NCBI GenBank assembly: GCA_050260275.1 | Contig: JBLNBX010000221.1 | Location: forward strand, 1-6,900 | Direction of reading: 5' to 3' | Source of the DNA: DATMXS01 sp050260275 | GTDB taxonomy: Bacteria; Acidobacteriota; Terriglobia; Bryobacterales; Bryobacteraceae | DNA length: 6,900 nucleotides | Part shown: one piece after another, positions 1 through 5,806 of the stretch | How positions within the stretch are numbered: position 1 is the stretch's first letter | Layout: the number at the start of each line of letters is the position of its first letter | Position numbers and translations under genes: made by a program | Notes under the pieces: model-generated | The model's input: only the letters and a program-made list of their open reading frames with translations | What the model was told of the DNA's origin: nothing | Databases searched by the model: none

Positions 1-348
1 GACCTGTTCGTTACGAACGTCCAGCGCCTGGCGCGCGGCATCTCCGAGGGCATCGCGAACTCGATTCTCATCAAGCTGAACCAGATCGGCAGCGTGAGCG
101 AGACGCTGGCGGCCATTCGCATGGCAACGCAGGCTGGCTATACGAGCGTGACGTCGCACCGCTCGGGCGAAACCGAAGATGCGTTCATCGCAGACCTCGC
201 CGTTGCGACCAACTGCGGGCAGATCAAGACCGGCTCCACCAGCCGCACGGACCGTATAGCGAAGTACAACCAGCTTCTCCGAATCGAAGAGGAGCTGGGC
301 TCGGCGGCGGAATACGCGGGCCGCAACGCCTTCAGGCAGAGGTGGTAA
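1..348 (+). CDS. eno: Enolase, C-terminal part (5' end outside window)
   Basis: This is the last 115 residues of enolase (phosphopyruvate hydratase), the cytosolic glycolytic enzyme that converts 2-phosphoglycerate to phosphoenolpyruvate. Reading from base 1 in frame 1, the protein matches the C-terminal barrel region of bacterial enolase almost without gaps. ILIKLNQIGS carries the catalytic lysine (Lys341 or 342 of the E. coli enzyme). SHRSGETED carries the substrate-binding His-Arg-Ser. IKTGS carries the second active-site lysine, and the RIAKYNQLLRIEEELG segment is the conserved C-terminal helix. The gene ends at TAA 346-348, and gpmA begins only 2 nt later, so the two are almost certainly co-transcribed. 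Roughly the first three quarters of the protein, including the Mg2+ ligands, are upstream of the window. A methionine at position 94 is internal and not a start. Identification is very secure. Confidence 0.97.
   Translation, partial: DLFVTNVQRLARGISEGIANSILIKLNQIGSVSETLAAIRMATQAGYTSVTSHRSGETEDAFIADLAVATNCGQIKTGSTSRTDRIAKYNQLLRIEEELGSAAEYAGRNAFRQRW
338..345 (+). promoter_or_regulatory. Ribosome binding site of gpmA, inside the end of eno
   Basis: AGAGGTGG overlaps the last codons of eno, and its AGAGG core lies 8 nt before ATG 351. It favours ATG 351 over the in-frame GTG at 342, which would lie inside this site. The arrangement suggests translational coupling of gpmA to eno. Confidence 0.75.
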
Positions 349-350
349 GC

Positions 351-1100
351 ATGTACAAGCTCGTTCTGATAAGGCACGGCGAGAGCGACTGGAACAAGCA
401 GAACCGGTTCACGGGCTGGACGGACGTCGACCTGTCCGAAAAGGGCATCCAGGAGGCTCACGAAGCCGGCAAAACGCTGCGCGAGCAGGGGTACACGTTC
501 GACGTTGCGTTTACGTCCGTGCTGAAGCGGGCCATCCGGACGCTGTGTATCGTGCTCGACGAGATGGACCTGTTGTGGATCCCCGTGCACAAGTCCTGGC
601 GGCTCAACGAGCGGCACTACGGGGCGCTGCAGGGGCTCAACAAGAGCGAAACGGCTGAGAAGTTCGGCGAGGACCAGGTGAAGATCTGGCGCCGCAGCTA
701 CGACATCCAGCCGCCGTCGCTCACGCCGGACGACCCGCGATTCCCCGGCAAGGACCCACGATACGCCGACCTGGCGCAATCCGAACTGCCGCTCACCGAG
801 TGCCTGAAGGATACCGTGGCGCGCTTCCTGCCGTACTGGCACGAGACCATCGCGCCCGTCGTGAAATCGGGCAAGCGCGTTGTGATCGCGGCGCACGGGA
901 ACAGCCTGCGCGCGCTCGTGAAGTACCTCGACAACATATCGGATGACGAGATCATCGGGCTCAACATCCCGACGGGTATGCCGCTGGTGTATGAGCTTGA
1001 TGAGAACCTGAAGCCCATCAAGAATTACTACCTGGGCGATCCCGAGAAGGTAAAGGCGGCGATGGAAGCCGTCGCGGCCCAGGGCAAGAAGAAGAAGTAA
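351..1100 (+). CDS. gpmA: 2,3-bisphosphoglycerate-dependent phosphoglycerate mutase
   Basis: This cytosolic glycolytic enzyme interconverts 3- and 2-phosphoglycerate through a phosphohistidine intermediate. The 249-residue product matches the usual dPGM length (E. coli GpmA is 250). The histidine-phosphatase signature LIRHGES is at residues 6-12, with phosphorylated His9 next to Arg8. Arg60, Glu87 (in RLNERHYGAL) and His182 (in AAHGNSLRAL) complete the active site. The substrate loop NRFTGWTD is at 18-25, and NIPTGMPLVYE lies near the C-terminus. The tail is lysine-rich (four AAG codons before TAA), as is common for the flexible dPGM tail. I chose ATG 351 because a good Shine-Dalgarno precedes it and the protein then begins MYKLVLIRHG like its relatives; GTG 342 would add three residues. 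It is directly downstream of eno, so consecutive glycolytic steps share one transcript. The gene converges on the VWA gene with 26 nt between stop codons. Confidence 0.97.
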   Translation: MYKLVLIRHGESDWNKQNRFTGWTDVDLSEKGIQEAHEAGKTLREQGYTFDVAFTSVLKRAIRTLCIVLDEMDLLWIPVHKSWRLNERHYGALQGLNKSETAEKFGEDQVKIWRRSYDIQPPSLTPDDPRFPGKDPRYADLAQSELPLTECLKDTVARFLPYWHETIAPVVKSGKRVVIAAHGNSLRALVKYLDNISDDEIIGLNIPTGMPLVYELDENLKPIKNYYLGDPEKVKAAMEAVAAQGKKKK

Positions 1101-1105
1101 TCAAC

Positions 1106-1123
1106 CCACGCGCAAGGCGCGGG
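1106..1123. terminator. Weak hairpin between convergent genes
   Basis: The 26-nt gap between the stop codons of gpmA and the VWA gene holds a small GC-rich hairpin. CGCGC (1109-1113) pairs with GCGCG (1117-1121) across an AAG loop. Two more C-G pairs form beyond a bulged A (1106-1107 with 1122-1123). There is no clear T-run on either side, so it is not a classical intrinsic terminator. It is the only candidate for ending both convergent transcripts here. Confidence 0.25.
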
Positions 1124-1126
1124 CGA

Positions 1127-2362
1127 TCAGTGGATCGTCCACGTCTTGCGGTTCATGTAGTCCATCAACAGGTACTGGCCCAGCGTGTAGGGCGTAGTGA
1201 AATACGCCTTGCCGCGGCACAGCTCAGTCACCTTCTGCACGAAGTTCACCAGCCCGTAGTCGCTCGCGAGCATAAAGGTGTTGATCAGGATTCCCTGGCG
1301 CTTGCAGCGGCTCACCTCCTCGAGCGTGCGGCTGATGACGAGCGGGTCGAGGCCGAACGCGTTCCGGTACATGCGGCCGTCCTCGAGCGTAAGGGCGGAG
1401 GGTTTGCCGTCGGTGATCATGATGATCTGCCGCATGTCCTTCTTCTCCCGGGCGAGGAGCCGCTGCGCGAGGATGAGACCGTCGCGCGTGTTCGTGTAGT
1501 AGGGGCCCACCTGGACGCGCGCGAGGTCCGGCAGGCGCAATTCCTCGGCGGTGTCGTGGAAGAGAACGCAGTGTAGCGAGTCGCCCGGATACTGCGTTCG
1601 GATGAGGTGCGCGAGCGCGAGCGCGACCTTCTTGGCGGGTGTGAAGCGGTCCTCGCCATAGAGGATCATGCTATGGCTGCAATCGAGCATCAGGACGGTT
1701 GCGCAGGATGACTGGTACTCGGCCTGGTGAACGCGCAAGTCCTCGTAGTCGAGCTCGAGCGGAAGGCGCACGCCGTTGCGGCGCAGCGACGAAAAGAGCG
1801 TCCCGGCGACGTCCAGATTGAGCGTGTCGCCAAACTCGTATAGCTTGGAGGCGCCGCTGGCCTCTACACCCGTAGCGAGGTCGCGCGTGTCGTGCGCGCC
1901 GAAGCTGGACTTGCCGAGCGACGCAAGCAGATCCTTGAGCGTCTTGAAGCCCAGGAAATCGAGCGATTTGTCCGTTATCTCGAACTTCACCTCGCCCTGC
2001 GGCCGTCCGACGCCACCCTGGCCGCCGGGTTCGGGCTCGGCCTGTTGCGGGTCGAGGTAGCCCTCATCGACGAGCTTCTGGGCGAGGCTGTCGATGAGCT
2101 CCTCCAACTGCTCCGCCGGCATCTCCCGCAGCTTCTGCATCATGCGCTCGGCCTGGTCCTGGTTGAACATCTCACCGCTTTCGAGGGCCTTCTGGATGGC
2201 TTGCCTGAGTTCCTCAAGGGTCCGCTGGTTCATCTCCGAAAACTGAAGCTGATTCTGGTTGAAGCCGCTTTGCAGGAGAAAATCCGAGAGCGCCTGCATT
2301 AGATCTTCCGCGGAGATGCCGAAGTCCTCGCCCGAGTAGCGGGAGTACTTGACCGAGCCCAT
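1127..2362 (-). CDS. VWA-domain protein, partner of MoxR-like AAA+ ATPase
   Basis: A 411-residue soluble protein with no signal peptide. Residues 1-105 form a mostly helical, Gln/Glu-rich region opening with a YSRYSG motif. An acidic, Gly/Pro-rich linker follows (about 105-123). A conserved-looking block with ITDKSLDFLG and YEFGDTLNLDV (about 128-185) precedes the C-terminal VWA domain (about 220-400). The metal-ion-dependent adhesion site is intact: DCSHS (Asp227, Ser229, Ser231), the Thr of YTNTRDG (Thr290 or 292) and Asp318 in MITDGKP. From memory it resembles actinobacterial Rv0959-type proteins (COG4867), which also neighbour a chelatase-like ATPase. Such VWA proteins are thought to bind substrate or metal and work with the AAA+ ring, as BchD does with BchI. 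The target here is unknown. I prefer ATG 2362, which has an AGAGGGG site 9 nt upstream and gives the family-like N-terminus; an upstream ATG at 2422 would add 20 residues but lacks a good ribosome binding site. Confidence 0.9.
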   Translation of the reverse strand: MGSVKYSRYSGEDFGISAEDLMQALSDFLLQSGFNQNQLQFSEMNQRTLEELRQAIQKALESGEMFNQDQAERMMQKLREMPAEQLEELIDSLAQKLVDEGYLDPQQAEPEPGGQGGVGRPQGEVKFEITDKSLDFLGFKTLKDLLASLGKSSFGAHDTRDLATGVEASGASKLYEFGDTLNLDVAGTLFSSLRRNGVRLPLELDYEDLRVHQAEYQSSCATVLMLDCSHSMILYGEDRFTPAKKVALALAHLIRTQYPGDSLHCVLFHDTAEELRLPDLARVQVGPYYTNTRDGLILAQRLLAREKKDMRQIIMITDGKPSALTLEDGRMYRNAFGLDPLVISRTLEEVSRCKRQGILINTFMLASDYGLVNFVQKVTELCRGKAYFTTPYTLGQYLLMDYMNRKTWTIH

Positions 2363-2603
2363 GCCAATTTGCCCCTCTTGATGTGGGATGCCGGTGGAAC
2401 GGGAATGGTTGCGGCGGAACATCGGGAGGGTCCCGCGCGCACAAGCGCCTCAGCGGGAGGTGTCACATGTGCCGTGCGGCCGCTCCCTGAATGTGCGCCC
2501 ACCGCCACAGCGAGTTCGCGCGCAGGCCGCGGTTCGCACAACTCCGCCGGAACACGCGATCGCCGTCCAGATGCTCTTCATCGCCGGCCCGTACAGCGGC
2601 CGG
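2363..2603 (-). other. 241-nt spacer between AAA+ and VWA genes
   Basis: This spacer lies between two same-strand genes whose products probably work together, and it is long compared with the other same-strand gaps in the window (2, 9 and 23 nt). It holds the hairpin at 2583-2604, a small hairpin CGGGA-GGG-TCCCG at 2423-2435 and an 8-bp palindrome CACATGTG at 2464-2471. One 43-codon minus-strand ORF begins just after the larger hairpin, but it has no ribosome binding site and an Arg/Cys/Gly-rich composition typical of chance ORFs. I see no convincing -35/-10 pair, though GC-rich genomes often have weak ones. It may carry a separate promoter or a 5' leader for the VWA gene. Confidence 0.5.
2372..2379 (-). 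promoter_or_regulatory. Ribosome binding site deciding the VWA start
   Basis: On the minus strand AAGAGGGG lies 9 nt before ATG 2362. The competing in-frame ATG at 2422 has only a pyrimidine-rich stretch before it, so this site supports the shorter 411-residue protein. Confidence 0.65.
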
Positions 2604-2604
2604 C
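2583..2604 (-). terminator. GC-rich hairpin at the AAA+ stop codon
   Basis: GCCGGCC (2583-2589) and GGCCGGC (2598-2604) form a perfect 7-bp, all-G/C stem with an 8-nt loop. It touches the TAG stop codon of the AAA+ gene. No T-run follows on the minus strand, so it is more likely an attenuating or 3'-end-stabilising hairpin than a strong intrinsic terminator. It could reduce read-through from the AAA+ gene into the VWA gene. Confidence 0.4.
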
Positions 2605-4109
2605 TAGTTGTACTGGCGCCGAAAGCCGGAGCCGGGGCGCTTTGGCTCCTCAGCCGTGTGCGGCTCGCGCTTGCGCTCCTCGGCGATGAACCCGCGCTCC
2701 TCGCTGCGGCTTATACGCCTGTGCGCGTAAAGCCCTTCGAGGATGAACTCGGCGGCGGATGCGCGCAGCGCGGGTGGGTCCTTCGGCCCAACGCGCATAA
2801 CGCTTAGTTTCTCCATCAGGCCCTGGATGCTCGAGAGCTGCTTGACGATGGCGTCCGACCGGGAGGTTTCATCGAGCTTCAGAGAGCCGCCAAGATCGAA
2901 CCACTGAACGATCTGCGCCATGTTCTCGCCATCGAACATGCTGGAGTAAACCTTGCCGACGGCCATTCGGATCAGCTCCTTCGCTACCGCCTCGCCGCCC
3001 TTCAGTTCGCCTTCGTATTCGAGTTCGAGCTTTCCGGTGATGGCCGGCAGCGCTGCATAAATGTCGAGCACGCGCGGCACGGCAACCGTTTCCGTGGCCG
3101 CGAGCGCCCGCCGCTCGGCGTTGGAGATGACGTTCTCGAGCGCCGATATCGGCAGGCGCTGTGAGACTCCCGAGCGCTTGTCAATGCGCTTGTCTTCGCG
3201 CGCGAGGAACGCGAGATGTTCCACGATCTCACGGATGTACTCGGGCACCTGGACCTTGACCGGCGAAGGTCTGTCGGTCCAGGCCTCCTGGCGCGTGATG
3301 GCGACGCCGTGGCTCGGCATGAGCGGGTAGTGTGTGCGGACCTCGCTGCCGATGCGATCTTTGAGCGGAGTGATGATCTTGCCGCGGGCGGTGTAGTCCT
3401 CCGGGTTGGCAGTGAAGACGAGCATCAGATCGAGCGGGAGGCGGACGGGGTAGCCCTTTATCTGAACATCGCCCTCCTGCATGATGTTGAACAATCCGAC
3501 CTGGATCTTTCCGGCGAGGTCCGGCAATTCGTTCACGGCGAAAATGCCGCGGTTGGAACGCGGCAGCAGGCCGTAGTGGATCGTCAGCTCATCGGAGATG
3601 TCCTGCCCCCGGCGGGCCGCCTTGATCGGGTCGATGTCGCCGATCATGTCGGCGATGGTGACGTCGGGAGTGGCGAGCTTCTCGACGTAGCGCTCCTCTG
3701 GCGTGAGCCACGCGATAGGCGTTTCGTCGCCGCGTTCCGCGATGAGGTTCCGGCATTGGCGGCAGATCGGCCGGTAAGGATTGTCGTGTATCTCGCACCC
3801 GGCCACGTACGGCAAACGCTCATCGAGAAGCGTGGTCAGCATCCGGATGAGACGCGTCTTTGCCTGGCCTCGAAGGCCAAGAAGTATGAAGTTGTGACGG
3901 GCGAGAATGGCATTCGCTATCTGCGGGCATACGCTTTCGTCGAAGCCTATGATGCCCGGGAAGAGTGTCTCACCACGCTGCAGTTTGCAGATGAGGTTGG
4001 CTCTCAACTCGTCCTTAACGGTTCGCGAGCCGATAGCCTCCTCGGAGTATTTGTTACTGGCGCGCAGTTCCCCAAGAGTGGCGGGCAAGTCCCCTGAGTG
4101 TTTTATCAT
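2604..4109 (-). CDS. MoxR / magnesium-chelatase-like AAA+ ATPase
   Basis: A 501-residue cytosolic AAA+ ATPase of the MoxR/chelatase clade, expected to form a hexameric ring that remodels a target using ATP. Walker A is GLRGQAKT (residues 78-85, Lys84). A possible metal knuckle with Cys105, His108, Cys116 and Cys119 follows. Walker B is GIFAVNE (188-194), with Asn193 in place of the usual Asp and Glu194 kept. Sensor 1 is TANPEDYT (Asn235), the probable arginine finger is in LKDRIGS (Arg252), and sensor 2 is GVSQR (Arg318). The C-terminal part is helical and ends in a highly charged tail (about 465-501). From memory the closest well-known relative is M. tuberculosis Rv0958, annotated 'possible magnesium chelatase', paired with VWA protein Rv0959. 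With no chlorophyll or cobalamin genes nearby, a true chelatase role is unproven. ATG 4109 is preceded by AGGGG 7 nt upstream. The gene is divergent from the CPBP gene and precedes its VWA partner. Confidence 0.92.
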   Translation of the reverse strand: MIKHSGDLPATLGELRASNKYSEEAIGSRTVKDELRANLICKLQRGETLFPGIIGFDESVCPQIANAILARHNFILLGLRGQAKTRLIRMLTTLLDERLPYVAGCEIHDNPYRPICRQCRNLIAERGDETPIAWLTPEERYVEKLATPDVTIADMIGDIDPIKAARRGQDISDELTIHYGLLPRSNRGIFAVNELPDLAGKIQVGLFNIMQEGDVQIKGYPVRLPLDLMLVFTANPEDYTARGKIITPLKDRIGSEVRTHYPLMPSHGVAITRQEAWTDRPSPVKVQVPEYIREIVEHLAFLAREDKRIDKRSGVSQRLPISALENVISNAERRALAATETVAVPRVLDIYAALPAITGKLELEYEGELKGGEAVAKELIRMAVGKVYSSMFDGENMAQIVQWFDLGGSLKLDETSRSDAIVKQLSSIQGLMEKLSVMRVGPKDPPALRASAAEFILEGLYAHRRISRSEERGFIAEERKREPHTAEEPKRPGSGFRRQYN

Positions 4110-4211
4110 TCCGCATCCCCTGCTAGTTAAAGTCTAACAAACGGTTCCGGCTCCGCCCCATCCCGGAACGCTCTGGTCGTAGGATAGAGGCAGCGCTCAC
4201 CGGGGTTTGCG
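4110..4211. promoter_or_regulatory. Divergent promoter region (AAA+ and CPBP genes)
   Basis: These 102 nt must hold the start signals for the minus-strand AAA+ gene and the plus-strand CPBP gene. An AT-rich patch at about 4121-4141 (TTGTTAGACTTTAACTAG on the minus strand) stands out from GC-rich surroundings and is the best place for a -10 element of the AAA+ gene. TAGGAT at 4180-4185 is a possible -10 for the CPBP gene, but no matching -35 is seen. AGGGG at 4117-4121 is the AAA+ ribosome binding site, and GGGG at 4202-4205, 6 nt before ATG 4212, is a weak one for CPBP. Confidence 0.5.
4144..4169. repeat. Perfect 7-bp inverted repeat, possible operator
   Basis: GTTCCGG (4144-4150) and CCGGAAC (4163-4169) are perfect inverted copies separated by 12 nt, with centres 19 bp apart. 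That is close to two helical turns, as expected for a dimeric regulator binding one DNA face. The repeat sits mid-way in the divergent region. It could instead form a hairpin in the 5' leader of either transcript. Confidence 0.4.
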
Positions 4212-5084
4212 ATGCAGACAGCCGCTATCGCCGTCTTTCTGTCCATCATTTTTGCGCTGTTCGCCGCGCCCGTCCAAATGCGGTTGAGGCGCTGGTTTCA
4301 GGCGGGCCGGATGCGCATCCTGCTGGTTCCGGCTGCGATGATGGCTGCCTTCACAGTGGCGCTGGCAGGAGCCGCAGCCCCGGGCTTCCTTGTGATGGCG
4401 GCTGTCTGGGGCTTCGCGCCGGTACTGCTGGTCGTGTCCGGCGGAGCGGGTGAACGCGGTCCGCGCGCGGCGGATCTTGCTGCCGTCCTCCTGATGTGGC
4501 TGCCGCTTGAGTTCTACGCCGGAAAGGAGCTGCTGGCGCGAGAGGCCTGGGGATTGGCGAACATACTAGCGCACGGAGCGGCCGTCACGCTCGCGCTTTT
4601 TCTGTTCCTGCTGTACCGCGGCCTGAAGGGAATCAAGTACAACCTTCCGCTGCAGTGGAGCGACTTCGCCTATACGGCAGCCGCGTTCGTCATAGCTGCC
4701 CCGGTACTCGCCGGTGTCGCCTGGGCCACCGGGTTCATGGGCCCGTTTCAGATGCCCGCTCCATTCGCGCCGGTGGCTGTTGGAGCGCTCTTCCTGAAGA
4801 CGCTGCTCGGAGTCGGCCTGCCCGAAGAACTGCTGTTTCGCGGGCTGATCCAGAACTGGCTCATGCAGCGGTTCGGCGCGACGAACGCGGTGGTCTTCGC
4901 CGCCGCTGTGATTTTCGGTGCGGCGCACCTGAACAACGCGCCCGCGCCGAACTGGGGATACATGGCGCTGGCGACTGTGGCCGGTTTCATCTACGGAAAG
5001 CTGTTTCAGCACACACACACAATCCTGGCCCCCGCGTCGCTACACGCCGTGGTGAATACAGTGCGCCACGTTTTCTTCCAATAG
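4212..5084 (+). CDS. CPBP-family intramembrane metalloprotease (CAAX-protease-like)
   Basis: A 290-residue polytopic inner-membrane protein with roughly eight hydrophobic segments and a C-terminal CPBP (Abi/CAAX protease, PF02517) domain at about 150-288. All three family motifs are present: EELLFRG (Glu205, Glu206, Arg210), FGAAHLNN (His239) and LHAVVN (His278, Asn282). In characterised relatives such as Rce1 these residues form a glutamate/histidine intramembrane protease site. Bacterial members do diverse jobs, including bacteriocin self-immunity and membrane-protein processing, so the substrate here is open. The start ATG 4212 leads straight into a membrane segment and has a weak GGGG site before it. 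Residues 267-270 (HTHT) are encoded by a (CA)6 run. The gene is divergent from the AAA+ gene and overlaps the ribosome binding site of a second CPBP gene 9 nt downstream, implying an operon. Confidence 0.9.
   Translation: MQTAAIAVFLSIIFALFAAPVQMRLRRWFQAGRMRILLVPAAMMAAFTVALAGAAAPGFLVMAAVWGFAPVLLVVSGGAGERGPRAADLAAVLLMWLPLEFYAGKELLAREAWGLANILAHGAAVTLALFLFLLYRGLKGIKYNLPLQWSDFAYTAAAFVIAAPVLAGVAWATGFMGPFQMPAPFAPVAVGALFLKTLLGVGLPEELLFRGLIQNWLMQRFGATNAVVFAAAVIFGAAHLNNAPAPNWGYMALATVAGFIYGKLFQHTHTILAPASLHAVVNTVRHVFFQ
5010..5021 (+). repeat. (CA)6 dinucleotide run inside the CPBP gene
   Basis: Six consecutive CA units encode His-Thr-His-Thr between the second and third catalytic motifs of the first CPBP protein. 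Gain or loss of a unit would shift the frame before His278 and Asn282. The tract is short, so slippage is possible but probably rare. Confidence 0.6.
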
Positions 5085-5087
5085 GAG
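5083..5087 (+). promoter_or_regulatory. Ribosome binding site of second CPBP gene, overlapping a stop codon
   Basis: AGGAG shares two bases with the TAG stop of the first CPBP gene and lies 6 nt before GTG 5094. This supports the GTG start and translational coupling of the two CPBP genes. Confidence 0.8.
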
Positions 5088-5093
5088 CCCGGG

Positions 5094-5780
5094 GTGCAGC
5101 CGATAGGCAAACAGCAGCGGGCGAAACGGCAATGGGGCGCGCTCGTGGAAGCCCTCGCGGTGTTTGCGGCGGCTATGCTCTACCTCTGGCGCTTCAGGCT
5201 TTTCTATCCAAGCTCGTTCCTGGTAGTCCTGGGTTTTGTGATCGGCAGCCACTTCGCGCATGGCGAGACCGCCGCTTACGTAGGGTTCCGGTGGAGCGGC
5301 GCGAAGAAGGCGCTGCCGGTGCTGGCGTGCGCCGCAGGTATTGCCGTAGTGATAGTCTGGGCCGGCGCGGTGCTGGGCACGCAACGCGACGTAACCACCG
5401 GTCGCGCGCTGGCGGGAATCGCCGCTTACGCCGTGTGGGGTCTGTTCCAGCAATACCTGCTCAATGGGTATTTCCTGAACCGGTTCGTGGAGTTCTCGGG
5501 CAATGCAACCGGACGGTTCGCGCCTGTGGCGGCAGCCGCCGTGTTCGCGGCGATTCACCTGCCGAACTGGTTTCTGATGGCCGTGACTTTTGCGGGCGGA
5601 TACGCTGCGGCGCGAGTGTTTCTGAAATACCGCTGCCTATATCCGCTGGCTGCGGCGCACGGGATCATCGGCTATGCGCTGCTCGTCTCGGTGCCGTATT
5701 CGGTAGCCGGCGGTTTCATCGTCGGTCCCCGCTATCTCCTCAAGGTTTACGGCATATACCCCGAGTTCCTGCTGTTCTAG
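5094..5780 (+). CDS. CPBP-like membrane protein with degenerate catalytic motif
   Basis: A 228-residue membrane protein with about six hydrophobic segments after a short basic N-terminus. Its layout follows the CPBP protease domain. GLFQQYLLNGYFLNR (from about residue 116) aligns with GLPEELLFRGLIQNW of the upstream protein, FAAIHLPN (His155) with the second motif, and AAAHGIIG (His189) with the third. Both catalytic glutamates are glutamine (Gln119, Gln120), the Arg is Asn124, and the final motif Asn is Gly193. The two histidines remain. It is therefore probably not an active protease in the classical sense and may be a pseudoenzyme, chaperone or regulatory subunit. It starts at GTG with a strong AGGAG site overlapping the preceding stop, so it is probably made together with the intact paralogue. 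The alignment is by eye. Assignment to the CPBP superfamily is likely, and lack of activity is inference. Confidence 0.8.
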   Translation: MQPIGKQQRAKRQWGALVEALAVFAAAMLYLWRFRLFYPSSFLVVLGFVIGSHFAHGETAAYVGFRWSGAKKALPVLACAAGIAVVIVWAGAVLGTQRDVTTGRALAGIAAYAVWGLFQQYLLNGYFLNRFVEFSGNATGRFAPVAAAAVFAAIHLPNWFLMAVTFAGGYAAARVFLKYRCLYPLAAAHGIIGYALLVSVPYSVAGGFIVGPRYLLKVYGIYPEFLLF

Positions 5781-5790
5781 ACGGCGCTAA

Positions 5791-5806
5791 CATGGTTACC
5801 GCCATG
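5791..5806 (+). other. Small hairpin enclosing both candidate ALDH7 start codons
   Basis: CATGG (5791-5795) and CCATG (5802-5806) are perfect inverted copies around a 6-nt loop, and each contains one of the two in-frame ATG codons. With no clear Shine-Dalgarno, this 5-bp stem could modulate initiation. It is short enough to be chance. Confidence 0.25.

Noticed and set aside
138..896. Long minus-strand ORF (252 codons) opposite gpmA
   Set aside because: It is antisense to a certain glycolytic gene, has no recognisable motif and is a codon-bias shadow expected in GC-rich DNA.
2464..2471. CACATGTG palindrome as an operator
   Set aside because: It is a single 8-bp palindrome with no partner copy or nearby promoter elements; chance is a sufficient explanation.
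2369..2807. Two overlapping plus-strand ORFs across the AAA+/VWA spacer
   Set aside because: Both run antisense into the AAA+ C-terminus, have low-complexity Arg/Ala/Pro composition and no ribosome binding site or motif.
3216..4097. Long plus-strand ORF (293 codons) opposite the AAA+ gene
   Set aside because: The minus-strand frame encodes all AAA+ motifs in order. The antisense product is rich in Asp, Val, Arg and Ala with no domain, as expected for a shadow.
2604..4109. Genuine magnesium chelatase subunit (BchI/ChlI)
   Set aside because: Only the clade-level AAA+ features match. The Asn in Walker B, the Cys/His insertion and the absence of any pigment or cobalamin gene argue for a different, uncharacterised family.
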